Shown here piece by piece: positions 18,089 to 28,193 of a stretch of DNA of 64,000 bases. Origin of the DNA: CADEDH01 sp047974625 (GTDB lineage: Bacteria; Actinomycetota; Acidimicrobiia; Acidimicrobiales; SZUA-35); assembly GCA_047974625.1 (NCBI GenBank), contig JBKECK010000079.1:1-64000 (forward strand), written 5' to 3'. The first letter of the stretch is position 1, and each line of letters begins with the position of its first letter. The notes under the pieces were generated by a model that made no database searches, was not told the origin of the DNA, and was given only the letters and a program-made list of their open reading frames with translations. The translations under genes were made by a program, and so were the position numbers.

Positions 18089-19372
18089 TTGAGCGAGTTC
18101 CGTGCCGAAGTGTTTCAGAACGAGTATCTGCCCGCTGGGGCGGACACGGTCGACGCCATCGTGACGGTGGTCGCCGACGGGGTCCGGCCAGCCGCGGCGG
18201 GGTCGTCCGCCCGTGAGTTCGTCGAGCTGATCCTGCTCGACACGTCGGGGTCGATGTCCGAGGAGCGCGGCCGCAAGATGCGGGGCGCCATCGAGGCCAC
18301 GCAGGCGGCTATATCGACCATTGGCGACGGTGTCTATTTCGCTGTGGTGGGTGGCAACAGCGGCGCCTACATGATCTATCCCCGCGAGGGTCTCGCCGTG
18401 GCCGATGACCGCACCCGGTCCGAGGCCCGGGACCGGGCCGGTCGAATGGAGGCCTCAGGCGGCACCGCCATAGGCACCTGGCTGCAGGCGGGTGCGTACC
18501 TGGCCGGGCTGCAACCGGGCGCCACCGCCCACGCCATCCTGCTCACCGACGGCAAGAACCAGCACGAGGAGCAGTGGGTGCTCGATCAGGCCATCGCCGC
18601 CTGTGTCGGGCGGTTCCAGTGCGACGCCCGTGGTGTGGGCGCCGACTGGGACGTGGCCGAGCTGCGCCGGGTGGCTTCGGGTCTGCTGGGCACGGCGGAC
18701 ATCATCCCCAGTCCGGAGGAGATGGCGGCCGAGTTCACCCGGCTCACCGAGACCGCCTTGGGCCGTGATTCGGGGTCGGTGGTGCTACGGCTGTGGACCC
18801 CGAAGGGTTCCGACATCGAGTTCGTCAAGCAGGTGGCACCCTCCCTGGAGGACCTCACCGGTTCGGCGGTCGAGGTCGACGATCTGACCAGCGACTTCGC
18901 GCTCGGAGCCTGGTCGGCCGGGGAGGAACGGGATTATCACGTCAAGGTCCGCATCCCGGTCGGCGACGTGGGCGACGAGCGCCTAGCCGCCCGGGTGGCC
19001 CTGGTGGTCGACGACGAACCGGCCCCGCCGTCCCTGGTCCGGGCGGTGTGGACCGACGACGAGGCCCTGTCCACCCGGATCAACCGTGAGGTGGCCCACT
19101 ACACCGGCCAGGCCGAACTGGCCGACGTGATCGCCGAAGGTCTGGCGGCACGTGAAGAGGGGGACGAAGTACTCGCTACGATGAAGCTCGGTCGGGCCGT
19201 CCAGATCGCCCACGCCGCCGGGAACGACGCCACGGTCCGGTTGCTGCAGAATGTGGTGACCGTCGACGACGCCGACGCCGGCACGGTTCGTCTCCGCCGG
19301 GACGTGGCGAAGTCTGACGAGATGATGCTCGATGTGCGATCCACCCGCACGGTCCGGGTGTCGAAGAACTGA
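18089..19372 (+). CDS. von Willebrand factor A domain protein of the PknG-type cassette
   Basis: 427 residues from a TTG start preceded by GAGGGGAT. The vWA domain begins near residue 45, with the metal-ion-dependent adhesion motif LLDTSGSMS (Asp51, Ser53, Ser55), and is followed by a beta-rich region and a helical C-terminus. There is no signal peptide or transmembrane segment, so it is an intracellular vWA protein, a type often found as a binding platform next to kinases and FHA proteins. It follows the phosphatase after 169 bp and precedes the FHA gene by 10 bp. Its direct partner is not evident from sequence. Confidence 0.85.
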   Translation: MSEFRAEVFQNEYLPAGADTVDAIVTVVADGVRPAAAGSSAREFVELILLDTSGSMSEERGRKMRGAIEATQAAISTIGDGVYFAVVGGNSGAYMIYPREGLAVADDRTRSEARDRAGRMEASGGTAIGTWLQAGAYLAGLQPGATAHAILLTDGKNQHEEQWVLDQAIAACVGRFQCDARGVGADWDVAELRRVASGLLGTADIIPSPEEMAAEFTRLTETALGRDSGSVVLRLWTPKGSDIEFVKQVAPSLEDLTGSAVEVDDLTSDFALGAWSAGEERDYHVKVRIPVGDVGDERLAARVALVVDDEPAPPSLVRAVWTDDEALSTRINREVAHYTGQAELADVIAEGLAAREEGDEVLATMKLGRAVQIAHAAGNDATVRLLQNVVTVDDADAGTVRLRRDVAKSDEMMLDVRSTRTVRVSKN

Positions 19373-19382
19373 GGTGGTAACG

Positions 19383-19975
19383 GTGGGTGCGGAATCTGGC
19401 GAGGTTGGGGTCAACGGACTGGGGGTGGCCGTGAGCGAGACGAGGTGCGGGAACTGCGGAACCGTGCACGACCCGGACGACATCTTCTGCGAGAGCTGCG
19501 GCTACGACTTCATCACGGGCTCGATGCCGGGCCCGGCCGAGCTCGATGACAGCTTCCAGCCGGGGGAGGTGCGCCTCGTCCGGCTGGAGGTGGCCGTCGA
19601 CCACGACTACTTCGTCACGGTGGTGGCGGAGGGGGAGCTCGCCTTTCCGGACCCCGTCCCCGAGGCCCAGGTGCTGGACCTGACCGGCGACGAGATCCAC
19701 ATCGGCCGGACCAGCGCGAGCCGGGCCATCCACCCCGATCTCGACGTGGCCGACCTCACCGGTGACCCCGCTGTGTCCAGCCGCCACGCCGTACTGCGGT
19801 ACGCCCCGTCGGGGTCCCTGACGGTGGCCGACGTGGGTTCCACCAACGGCACCTACATCGGCACGGTCGAGTCCGAGGCCATCGCCGTCGGACGCCCGGT
19901 CACTGTCGCCCCGGGCACCCCCATCTACCTCGGGGCCTGGACCCGGTTGACCACGCTGGACGGCGAGGCCCCCTC

Positions 19976-19979
<4 letters not shown>
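19383..19979 (+). CDS. Zinc-ribbon FHA domain protein (GarA-like candidate)
   Basis: 198 residues. A zinc ribbon (Cys22, 25, 36, 39) is followed by an FHA domain with the phosphothreonine-binding signature IGRT (107-110), SSRH (132-135) and STNGT (153-157). By analogy with mycobacteria, a kinase of the PknG type acts on an FHA switch protein (GarA/OdhI), and the position supports this role. However, the N-terminal ETTS phosphorylation motif of GarA is not present, so the mechanism must differ or the role be scaffolding. The GTG at 19383 follows GAGGTGG; a second GTG at 19431 is also possible. It ends within 4 bp of the ABC-F reading frame. Confidence 0.85.
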
Positions 19980-21940
<1,961 letters not shown>

Positions 21941-21972
21941 GGGTGATCAGGCAGACGGGCCGCCGACCGGGA

Positions 21973-22752
21973 TCACTTCGGCGGCATCCGGATGCCGCCG
22001 TCCACCCGGATGGTCTCGCCGTTCATGTACGGGTTGGTGATGAGCTCGGTGACCATGAAGGCCAGCTCCTCGGCGGAGCCGAGTCGCTTCGGGAACAGGA
22101 CGGACTGGCCGAGGTGGGCCTTGAACTTCTCGGACTGCTCGCCCTCGCCGTAGATGGGGGTATCGATGAGGCCGGGGGCGATGGTGTTGACCCGGATGCC
22201 GACCGCGGCGAGGTCGCGGGCGATGGGCAGCGTCATGCCCACCACGCCCCCCTTGGAGGCCGAGTAGGCGGCCTGCCCGATCTGGCCATCGAACGCGGCC
22301 ACGGAGGCCATGTTGACGATCGCGCCGCGGGAACCGTCGTCGTCCACCGGGTCGGTCTTGGCCATGGCGGCCGCCGACTGGCGCAACATGTTGAACGAGC
22401 CCAGCAGGTTGATCCGGACCACGAAGTCGAAGTCGGCCTGGGCCATCGGATCGTTGTTGCGGTCCACGGTGCGACCGGCTCGGCCGAGCCCGGCCGAGTT
22501 GACCAAGGCCCGCAGGGGGCCCATCTCCGAAGCGGCGGTAACGGCGGTGGCGCCGTCGTCCTCGCTCGATACGTCGCAGTGCACGAACAGCCCGCCGATC
22601 TCGGAAGCCACCTTCTGGCCGAGATCATCGTTCAGGTCGGCGACGACGACTCGGGCGCCGCGCTCGGCGAGCTGACGGGCCGAGGCCTCGCCGATGCCCG
22701 AGGCACCGCCGGTCACGATGGCCGAGGCCCCTTCGAGATTCATACGTGGCAT
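21973..22752 (-). CDS. Short-chain dehydrogenase/reductase (3-hydroxyacyl-CoA dehydrogenase type II-like)
   Basis: 259 residues with all classical SDR marks: the NAD-binding TGGASGIG near the N-terminus, an acidic residue after the second strand (VVADLND, favouring NAD over NADP), NSAGLG, the Ser-Tyr-Lys catalytic set in NMASVAAFDG and YSASKGG, and a C-terminal NGETIRVDGG. The overall sequence resembles type II 3-hydroxyacyl-CoA dehydrogenases (HSD10-like), which would suit beta-oxidation with the acyl-CoA dehydrogenases in this window. The ATG at 22752 follows AAGGAT. It converges with the ABC-F gene with a 32-bp gap; a 697-bp repeat-containing gap lies upstream. Confidence 0.9.
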   Translation of the reverse strand: MPRMNLEGASAIVTGGASGIGEASARQLAERGARVVVADLNDDLGQKVASEIGGLFVHCDVSSEDDGATAVTAASEMGPLRALVNSAGLGRAGRTVDRNNDPMAQADFDFVVRINLLGSFNMLRQSAAAMAKTDPVDDDGSRGAIVNMASVAAFDGQIGQAAYSASKGGVVGMTLPIARDLAAVGIRVNTIAPGLIDTPIYGEGEQSEKFKAHLGQSVLFPKRLGSAEELAFMVTELITNPYMNGETIRVDGGIRMPPK

Positions 22753-22921
22753 GGGGGATCCTTGTCTGATCGGTTATGTCGATGCCGCCGTCGCCGGTCG
22801 CGACACGGATGGAGGCCATCGACGGGACCCTTGGACGGTACCGTCCGGACGCAGTTGCGTGGTAGTTGCCGCCGGTCATGATCCGCGAGCGGAGCGGGCA
22901 TCCGCCGGGGAACGGGGCGCC

Positions 22922-23049
22922 GAGTGGTCCAACTGCTGAGTGGTCCAACTGCCGAGTGGTCCAACTGCCGAGTGGTCCAACTGCTGAGTGGTCCAACTGC
23001 TGAGTGGTCCAACTGCTGAGTGGTCCAACTGCCGAGTGGTCCAACTGCA
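22922..23049. repeat. Eight tandem copies of a 16-bp unit
   Basis: The unit GAGTGGTCCAACTGCY repeats eight times without a gap. The first 15 bases are identical in every copy; the last base reads T, C, C, T, T, T, C, A. It lies in the 697-bp gap between the SDR gene and alanine dehydrogenase. Because 16 is not a multiple of three, the unit encodes a 16-residue period in any frame, but no credible protein contains it. There are no spacers, so it is not a CRISPR array. Confidence 0.9.
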
Positions 23050-23086
23050 GGCGGGACCCCGACATTTCGGGGCCTAAAAGCATGCG

Positions 23087-23131
23087 CTCCTCGGACATCG
23101 TCTGGTTCCCGCCGCAACGATGTCCGAGGAG
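23087..23131. repeat. Perfect 15-bp inverted repeat with 15-base loop
   Basis: CTCCTCGGACATCGT (23087-23101) is followed after 15 bases by its exact reverse complement (23117-23131). No T-tract follows. A smaller hairpin, CCCCGA/TCGGGG, sits just upstream near 23058-23073. The remainder of the gap (23132-23449) has no credible gene. It could be a transcription stop, an operator or a structured leader for alanine dehydrogenase. Confidence 0.75.
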
Positions 23132-23449
23132 ACATACCCAGAACCTCGCCGCCAAGTGTGAACCGAGCGGACGGGTCCTTCGATGCTCCTGGGCTATCTG
23201 ATTGGCCCGCGGAGCAACGTCCTCTACTGATGTACCGTGTAGTCAACACCGACGGTCGCAGTTTTGTCAAGTTCCAGAATTTGTCCAATCAGCGCACCTC
23301 AATCACCCTTTTGGGCTACTCCGTACCGGTTCCCCCAGGTAGGCCGGATGGTGATGGGTGAAATAGCCGATTGGATCGGATAAGGCAGATACCGACCTCA
23401 CCGACCGGCGATGGTGCCGGTTCGCCTACCTGACCAGGAGTCAACGACC

Positions 23450-24568
23450 ATGCGAGTTGGTGTGCCCCGCGAGATCAAAACCGAGGAGGACCGGGTCGGC
23501 CTGACACCAGGCAGTGTCCGTGAGGTCGTCGACCATGGCCACGAGGTCGTGGTGGAGTCCGGGGCCGGGCTCGGGATCGGCGCCGAAGACCAGGTGTACC
23601 GAGCGGCCGGGGCCACCGTGGTGGACGGCCCCGAAGCCGTGTTCGAGGCGGCCGAGCTCATCGTCAAGGTCAAGGAACCCCAGGCCGTCGAACGGGCCCG
23701 GCTCCGGCCCGAGCACACCCTGTTCACCTACCTCCACCTCGCCCCCGACCCGGAGCAGGCCGCCGATCTGGTGGCCAGCGGCGCCACCTGCATCGCCTAT
23801 GAGACCGTGACCGACCGGGCCGGCCACCTGCCCCTGCTGGCCCCCATGTCCAAGGTGGCCGGTCGGATGTCGGTCCAGGCCGGGGCCCATTGGCTGGAGT
23901 CCCCCCAGGGGGGTATGGGTCGCCTGATGGGTGGAGTCCCCGGGGTGAAACCGGCCCGGGTGGTCGTGATCGGTGGTGGTGTAGTGGGGGAGAACGCCAC
24001 CCAGATCGCGGTGGGCATGGGAGCCGACGTGGTGGTGGTAGACCGCAACGTCGACGTGCTCGATCACCTGGCCGCCCGGTTCGGGCCGGCCATCGCCACC
24101 GCCCACTCCACGGCGGCCACCCTGGAGGAACTGGTGGTAGGGGCCGACCTGGTCATCGGAGCGGTGCTGGTCAAGGGGGCCAGGGCGCCCCGGCTGGTGA
24201 CCGCTGAGATGGTGAAGGCCATGCGGGCCGGATCGGTCCTGGTCGACGTGGCCATCGACCAGGGCGGTTGTATGGAGACCTCGCATCCGACCACCCACCT
24301 GGATCCCGTCTACCTCGTCGACGACGTCATTCACTACGCGGTGGCCAACATGCCGGGCGCGGTGCCGTTGACCTCGGCCCACGCGCTCAACAATTCGACC
24401 CTGCCCTTCGTGCTCGCCCTGGCCGACCGAGGCCCGGTGCCGGCCATGCTGGCCGACCCCAACCTGGCCAACGGACTGAACGTCCACCGAGGCCAGATCA
24501 CCGAGGCGGCCGTGGCCGAGGCCCTCGACCGGCCCTACATCCCACCCCGGGAATCCCTGGACGGGTGA
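23450..24568 (+). CDS. ald: Alanine dehydrogenase
   Basis: 372 residues, the usual length for the NAD-dependent enzyme that interconverts alanine and pyruvate plus ammonia. It starts MRVGVPREIK, has the substrate-binding Lys in IVKVKEPQ and His in FTYLHLAPD, the conserved ESPQGGMGRLMGG segment, and a Rossmann motif in VVVIGGGVVGENA ending in the acidic VVVDRN that selects NAD. The ATG at 23450 follows AGGAG at 23436-23440. In actinobacteria the enzyme supports nitrogen use and redox balance; an Lrp-like regulator is not present next to it. The last codons and stop lie inside a large inverted repeat. Confidence 0.93.
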   Translation: MRVGVPREIKTEEDRVGLTPGSVREVVDHGHEVVVESGAGLGIGAEDQVYRAAGATVVDGPEAVFEAAELIVKVKEPQAVERARLRPEHTLFTYLHLAPDPEQAADLVASGATCIAYETVTDRAGHLPLLAPMSKVAGRMSVQAGAHWLESPQGGMGRLMGGVPGVKPARVVVIGGGVVGENATQIAVGMGADVVVVDRNVDVLDHLAARFGPAIATAHSTAATLEELVVGADLVIGAVLVKGARAPRLVTAEMVKAMRAGSVLVDVAIDQGGCMETSHPTTHLDPVYLVDDVIHYAVANMPGAVPLTSAHALNNSTLPFVLALADRGPVPAMLADPNLANGLNVHRGQITEAAVAEALDRPYIPPRESLDG

Positions 24569-24583
24569 CTTCCGGGGTGGGAT
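24539..24583 (+). terminator. Inverted repeat spanning the alanine dehydrogenase stop codon
   Basis: ATCCCACCCCGG (24539-24550) and its exact reverse complement (24572-24583) flank a 21-base loop that includes the stop codon at 24566-24568. The 12-bp G+C-rich stem lacks a T-tract, as is common in actinobacteria. It probably ends or attenuates transcription before the next gene. Confidence 0.55.
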
Positions 24584-24621
24584 GCAGGGCGGGGACCGAT
24601 CGCCGGCTCCGGTGTGGTCCC

Positions 24622-24627
24622 TAGGCT
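24622..24627 (+). promoter_or_regulatory. Extended -10-like TAGGCT before a leaderless start
   Basis: TAGGCT ends exactly 7 bases before the ATG at 24635, placing the transcription start on or next to the A of the start codon. No ribosome-binding site is seen. Confidence 0.4.
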
Positions 24628-24634
24628 GGGTCCG

Positions 24635-25723
24635 ATGACGGAGGACGAGGCGTCCGATGCGCGGGGGGAACGGCTCCTGGACCAGGTGGCCGAGGTGGCC
24701 GAATCGGTGCTCTGGCCGGCGGCCCAACGGGTCGACCAGGCCGACGCCATCCCCCGGGGCCATTTCGAGGCGTTGGCCGGCACCGGGGCGTTCGGCCTCG
24801 CCGCGCCGCGTCCGCTGGGTGGATGCGGGGTCGGTCGGGTCACGGCCGGGGCCGTCTTCCGCCGGCTCGGCGGGGCCTGTGGTGCCACCGCCTTCTCCTT
24901 CGCCCAGCATCACGGGGTGGTGGGCGCCCTGGTGACTACCCCCAACGAGGCGCTCCGCCGCCGGTGGTTGGGGCCGCTCTGCCGGGGCACACTGGCCGGT
25001 ACCGCCTACGCCCACGTGCGTCGCCCGGGGGCCGGGCCGCTGCGGGCCACCCGTAGACCCGGAGGCTGGCGGTTCGACGGGGTGGCCCCCTGGGTCACGT
25101 CGTGGGGACGGGCCGAGGTGTTCTCGGTGGCCGCGGTCAGTGCCGACGGGGAGCTGGTCTGGGCCCTCCTACCGACCGACGCCGGGATGGTCCCCTCCGA
25201 TCCACTGGACCTGGTCGTGTTCGGGGCCACGGGCTCCGTCCGGCTCGAGCTCGCCGGTAGTGACGTTGCCGACGCGGCCGTGCTGGTCGTGGACGACCTG
25301 GCCCGGTGGCGGGTCGGCGACCGACCCATGGCCGCCCGCCCCAACCCGATGGCCCTCGGCATCGGGGATCGGGCCATCGCCCTGGTGGCGGCCACCGACC
25401 CCGAGGTGGCCGCCGTCCTCGAGGTCGACCAGGAGGACCTGGCCGCCCGGGCCGAGCGGGCCACCGGGGGGATCGGCACGGCGGTGCCGGAGGACGGCGA
25501 CGCCCTCGTCGGCACGCTGGCGGCCCTGCGGGCCGAGGTGGTCCTGGCCGCCCAGCGGCTGGCCGCAGGGGCCATGGCCGCCGCCGGGGGACGGGGGGCC
25601 GAGCTCGCACACCCCGCCCAACGGCTCGGTCGCGAGGCCCTCTTCTACGTGATCCAGGCCCAGAGCGGAGAGGGCCGACTGGCCACCCTTGCGGCCGTCG
25701 CCGACGCCCGCGGGCCTGGCTGA
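24635..25723 (+). CDS. Divergent acyl-CoA dehydrogenase-like protein
   Basis: 362 residues. The helical N-terminal domain (VAESVLWPAAQRVDQADA), a GACGATAFSFAQHHG segment and the beta domain around GWRFDGVAPWVTSWGRA follow the acyl-CoA dehydrogenase order. The usual C-terminal GGGTDEIQRN-type motif is absent and the catalytic base cannot be assigned, so it may bind FAD without being a classical dehydrogenase. The ATG at 24635 was chosen for the TAGGCT box 7 bp upstream; a GTG at 24614 would add seven residues. It follows the ald terminator and precedes the AlkB-like gene on the same strand. Confidence 0.7.
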   Translation: MTEDEASDARGERLLDQVAEVAESVLWPAAQRVDQADAIPRGHFEALAGTGAFGLAAPRPLGGCGVGRVTAGAVFRRLGGACGATAFSFAQHHGVVGALVTTPNEALRRRWLGPLCRGTLAGTAYAHVRRPGAGPLRATRRPGGWRFDGVAPWVTSWGRAEVFSVAAVSADGELVWALLPTDAGMVPSDPLDLVVFGATGSVRLELAGSDVADAAVLVVDDLARWRVGDRPMAARPNPMALGIGDRAIALVAATDPEVAAVLEVDQEDLAARAERATGGIGTAVPEDGDALVGTLAALRAEVVLAAQRLAAGAMAAAGGRGAELAHPAQRLGREALFYVIQAQSGEGRLATLAAVADARGPG

Positions 25724-25774
25724 TACCTGGGGCGGCCCCGCTGCTGGGCCGCGGTGACCTGGGGCGGCCTGTCA

Positions 25775-25804
25775 TTGACGAACAGGTGTTCGGGCCGCGA
25801 CGAT
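25775..25804 (+). promoter_or_regulatory. Sigma-70-type promoter driving a leaderless AlkB-like gene
   Basis: TTGACG (25775-25780) and GACGAT (25799-25804) are 18 bp apart. The -10 box ends 6 bp before the ATG at 25811, so the mRNA should begin at the start codon. There is no ribosome-binding site. Confidence 0.55.
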
Positions 25805-25810
25805 GGGCGG

Positions 25811-26536
25811 ATGACGGTAGCCGAACCTAGGGGCGGGGATCCGGCGCCCGGCACCCCGGGCCGGTCCAATTCGGCCACGGCCGGGCTCATGGTGCAACCG
25901 ACCCTGCTGGGCTGGGGCGAGCCGGCCTACGACGGCACGTTCGGGTGCCTGCGCCGCACCGAGCTGGGTCGGGGGGCGTGGGTGGAGCACCAGTCGGCCT
26001 GGGTGTCGGGCCACGACGAGCTCTTCGCCCGTCTGCTCGATGAGGGCGACTGGCAGGCCACCAGCCGGACCATGTACGACCGGGTGGTCGACGTGCCCCG
26101 CCTCCTAGCCCCCGGCCCCCGCTCCGGTCCCACGGCCGAGCTGTTGGGCGGGATGGCCGACCGGCTGAGCCGGCGCTACGGGGTGGTCATGAGCCAGATC
26201 ACGATGGCCCTCTACCGGACGGGCGCCGACAGTGTCGCCTGGCACGGAGACCGGGTGGCCCGTGAGCGGCTGGTGTCGCTCATGGCCACGGTGTCCCTGG
26301 GATCACCCCGCCCCTTCCGGTTGCGGCCCAAGGGTGGGGGAGCGTCGCGCCAGCTGGCCCTCGGGGCCGGTGACCTGGTGGTCATGGGCGGCACCTGCCA
26401 GCGGACCTGGGAACACGCGGTGCCCAAGGTGGCCTCGGCCGGTCCCCGGGTGGCGGTCATGTTCCGGCCTGACTGGGGACGCGGCGGGCCATCGGCCGGG
26501 CCGGTCCCGGCCGATGGCGACGGGCCGGTCAGCTGA
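25811..26536 (+). CDS. AlkB-like Fe(II)/2-oxoglutarate-dependent dioxygenase
   Basis: 241 residues. The AlkB signature is present in order: ALYRTGADSVAWHGD with the iron-binding His145 and Asp147, the third iron ligand in TWEHAVPK (His202), and the 2-oxoglutarate-binding arginines in GPRVAVMFRP (Arg213, Arg219). SLGSPRPFRLRP fits the strand preceding the second metal ligand. AlkB proteins remove methyl and related lesions from DNA or RNA bases by oxidative dealkylation; the exact substrate is not evident. It has its own predicted promoter and overlaps the convergent cNMP-binding gene by 8 bp. Confidence 0.85.
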   Translation: MTVAEPRGGDPAPGTPGRSNSATAGLMVQPTLLGWGEPAYDGTFGCLRRTELGRGAWVEHQSAWVSGHDELFARLLDEGDWQATSRTMYDRVVDVPRLLAPGPRSGPTAELLGGMADRLSRRYGVVMSQITMALYRTGADSVAWHGDRVARERLVSLMATVSLGSPRPFRLRPKGGGASRQLALGAGDLVVMGGTCQRTWEHAVPKVASAGPRVAVMFRPDWGRGGPSAGPVPADGDGPVS

Positions 26537-26954
26537 GGCGGGCGTCGGTGGCCGCCAGGCGGGCGGCCAGGGTGGAGGCGATGGCCCGGACCAGTCCGGG
26601 GTTGTCGTCGAGGATCTGGTCGAAGCGGTTGTAGGGCAAAATCAGCACCTCCATCGGCGACGTCGACCGCACCGTGGCGGTGGCTGGTTGGCCGGCGAAG
26701 TAGCCGAGCTCGCCGACCATGTCACCCGGCCCGATCTCGGCCACCACGGTGCCGCCCACCGTCACCTCGGCGGTGCCCGACTCGACGACGTAGACGTCGT
26801 TGTTGAGGTGGCCTTCCTCGATCAGGGCGTGCCCGGCGTCCAGGTCGGCCTCGTCAGCCGCGCCGGCGAGGTGGGCGACGGCGTGCTTGTCGGCGCCGGC
26901 GAACATGGGCAACGACCGCAGGCGGGTCTCCTTGGCGTTATTCGACTTGCTCAT
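26529..26954 (-). CDS. Cyclic nucleotide-binding domain protein
   Basis: 141 residues consisting of a single cNMP-binding beta-roll. The segment VAEIGPGDMVGELGYFAG gives the phosphate-binding cassette core (GELxxF), followed by PATATVRSTSPMEVLILP. There is no DNA-binding, kinase or channel domain attached, so it is a stand-alone sensor module. The ATG at 26954 follows GGAGGA. It lies 52 bp downstream of the LLM oxidoreductase stop on the same strand and may be co-transcribed. Whether it binds a cyclic nucleotide cannot be told. Confidence 0.85.
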   Translation of the reverse strand: MSKSNNAKETRLRSLPMFAGADKHAVAHLAGAADEADLDAGHALIEEGHLNNDVYVVESGTAEVTVGGTVVAEIGPGDMVGELGYFAGQPATATVRSTSPMEVLILPYNRFDQILDDNPGLVRAIASTLAARLAATDARLS

Positions 26955-27006
26955 CGGGATCCTCCGATTCCTGTCCAGACCCGGGGACGGGTGCCGTGGC
27001 GGCAAC

Positions 27007-28044
27007 CTAGTCGAGCCACGACCGGACTGTCTCGATCGTGCCTAGCTTGTCGGATCCGAACGGTTCGAGATTGAGGTGGGTCACGCCCACCTCGGCGTAC
27101 ACCTCGAGCCGACTCCGGACGTGGGTCTCGGTGCCGCACAGGGTGGCCAGGTCCAGGTACTCGTCGGGGACGGCGGCGGTGGCCTCGGCCCGCCGGCCCG
27201 AGAGGAACAGGTCCTGGATGCGGGCGGCCTCGTCCACCCATCCATACCGCTGGAAGAGCTCGTTGTAGAAGTTCTTCGACCGGGCCCCCATGCCGCCGAC
27301 GTAGAAGGCGATGTGGGCTCGGGCCGCCTCTCGGGCCTCGGCCACCTCGGGCCCGTTCCCGATGGCCACCATGCCACCGGCCATGATGTCGAGAGGGCCG
27401 AGGTCGGGGTTCCGTTTGGCCCGGCCCGCGGCGAGGGCGTCGCCCCACACCTGCTCGAACCGGTCGGGCACGAAGTGGATCGGTTGCCAGCCGTCGGCGA
27501 GCTCGGCGGCCAGCTCCACGTTGCGAGGCCCGATCGCCGCCACCACCACGGGGACGTCGGGCCGCTCGATCCGGTTGACGAACTTGAGGGGCTTGCCCAG
27601 GCCGGTGCCCTGGTCGGCCGGGAGGGGCAGGGTGACGGCCGCACCGTCGTGGACCACGGGACGGCGTGACCACACCTGGCGGCAGATCTCGATGGTGTCC
27701 CGGGTGCGGCCCAGCGGTTTGGTGAACGGCACCCCGTGCCAGCCCTCGATGACCTGGGGCCCCGAGGTCCCGAGGCCGAGCACGAACCGGCCCCCGGAGA
27801 GGGCGTCGATGGTGGCCGCGGTCTGACCGATGAGGGCGGGGGAGCGGGAGTAGACCGGCACGATGCCGGTCATGAGCTCCATCCGGTCGGTCACCGCGGC
27901 CAGGTAGGCGAGGGTTGAGGTGAGGTCGTACCCGTAGATCTCGCCGCCCCACACCCGGTCGACCCCGACCGATTCGAGGGCCCGCGCCGTTCGCGCCAGC
28001 CCCTCCGGATCGCCGTCGAAGGCAATGGTGGTGCTGATCTTCAT
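27007..28044 (-). CDS. LLM-class (probably F420-dependent) oxidoreductase
   Basis: 345 residues with the luciferase-like TIM-barrel pattern: MKISTTIAFDG at the N-terminus, GGEIYGYDLTSTLAYLAAVT, TGIVPVYSRSPALIGQTAAT and GRFVLGLGTSGPQVIEGWHG. Actinobacterial members of this type generally use coenzyme F420 rather than FMN; that cofactor is inference. The substrate is unknown. The ATG at 28044 was chosen because the conserved domain begins there. The gene diverges from the double hydrolase, with 149 bp between starts. Confidence 0.88.
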   Translation of the reverse strand: MKISTTIAFDGDPEGLARTARALESVGVDRVWGGEIYGYDLTSTLAYLAAVTDRMELMTGIVPVYSRSPALIGQTAATIDALSGGRFVLGLGTSGPQVIEGWHGVPFTKPLGRTRDTIEICRQVWSRRPVVHDGAAVTLPLPADQGTGLGKPLKFVNRIERPDVPVVVAAIGPRNVELAAELADGWQPIHFVPDRFEQVWGDALAAGRAKRNPDLGPLDIMAGGMVAIGNGPEVAEAREAARAHIAFYVGGMGARSKNFYNELFQRYGWVDEAARIQDLFLSGRRAEATAAVPDEYLDLATLCGTETHVRSRLEVYAEVGVTHLNLEPFGSDKLGTIETVRSWLD

Positions 28045-28179
28045 GGGGGGCACGCTAGCCAACCCAGGGGGAGCGGCCAAGCGGCGGCGGTCCCCGCCCG
28101 GGGACGCGCCCATGGGTCTTCCACCCCAGGGGCGGCTGGAGGGACTGTGCCGGGACTGTAGGTATGCCCCCAGTGGCCG

Positions 28180-28185
28180 TACCAT
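28180..28185 (+). promoter_or_regulatory. -10-like TACCAT before a leaderless start
   Basis: TACCAT ends 8 bases before the ATG at 28194 and there is no ribosome-binding site, consistent with a leaderless mRNA. Confidence 0.35.
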
Positions 28186-28193
28186 GATCGCCA

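Noticed and set aside
22922..23049. CRISPR array
   Set aside because: The 16-bp units are directly adjacent with no spacers, and no cas genes lie nearby.
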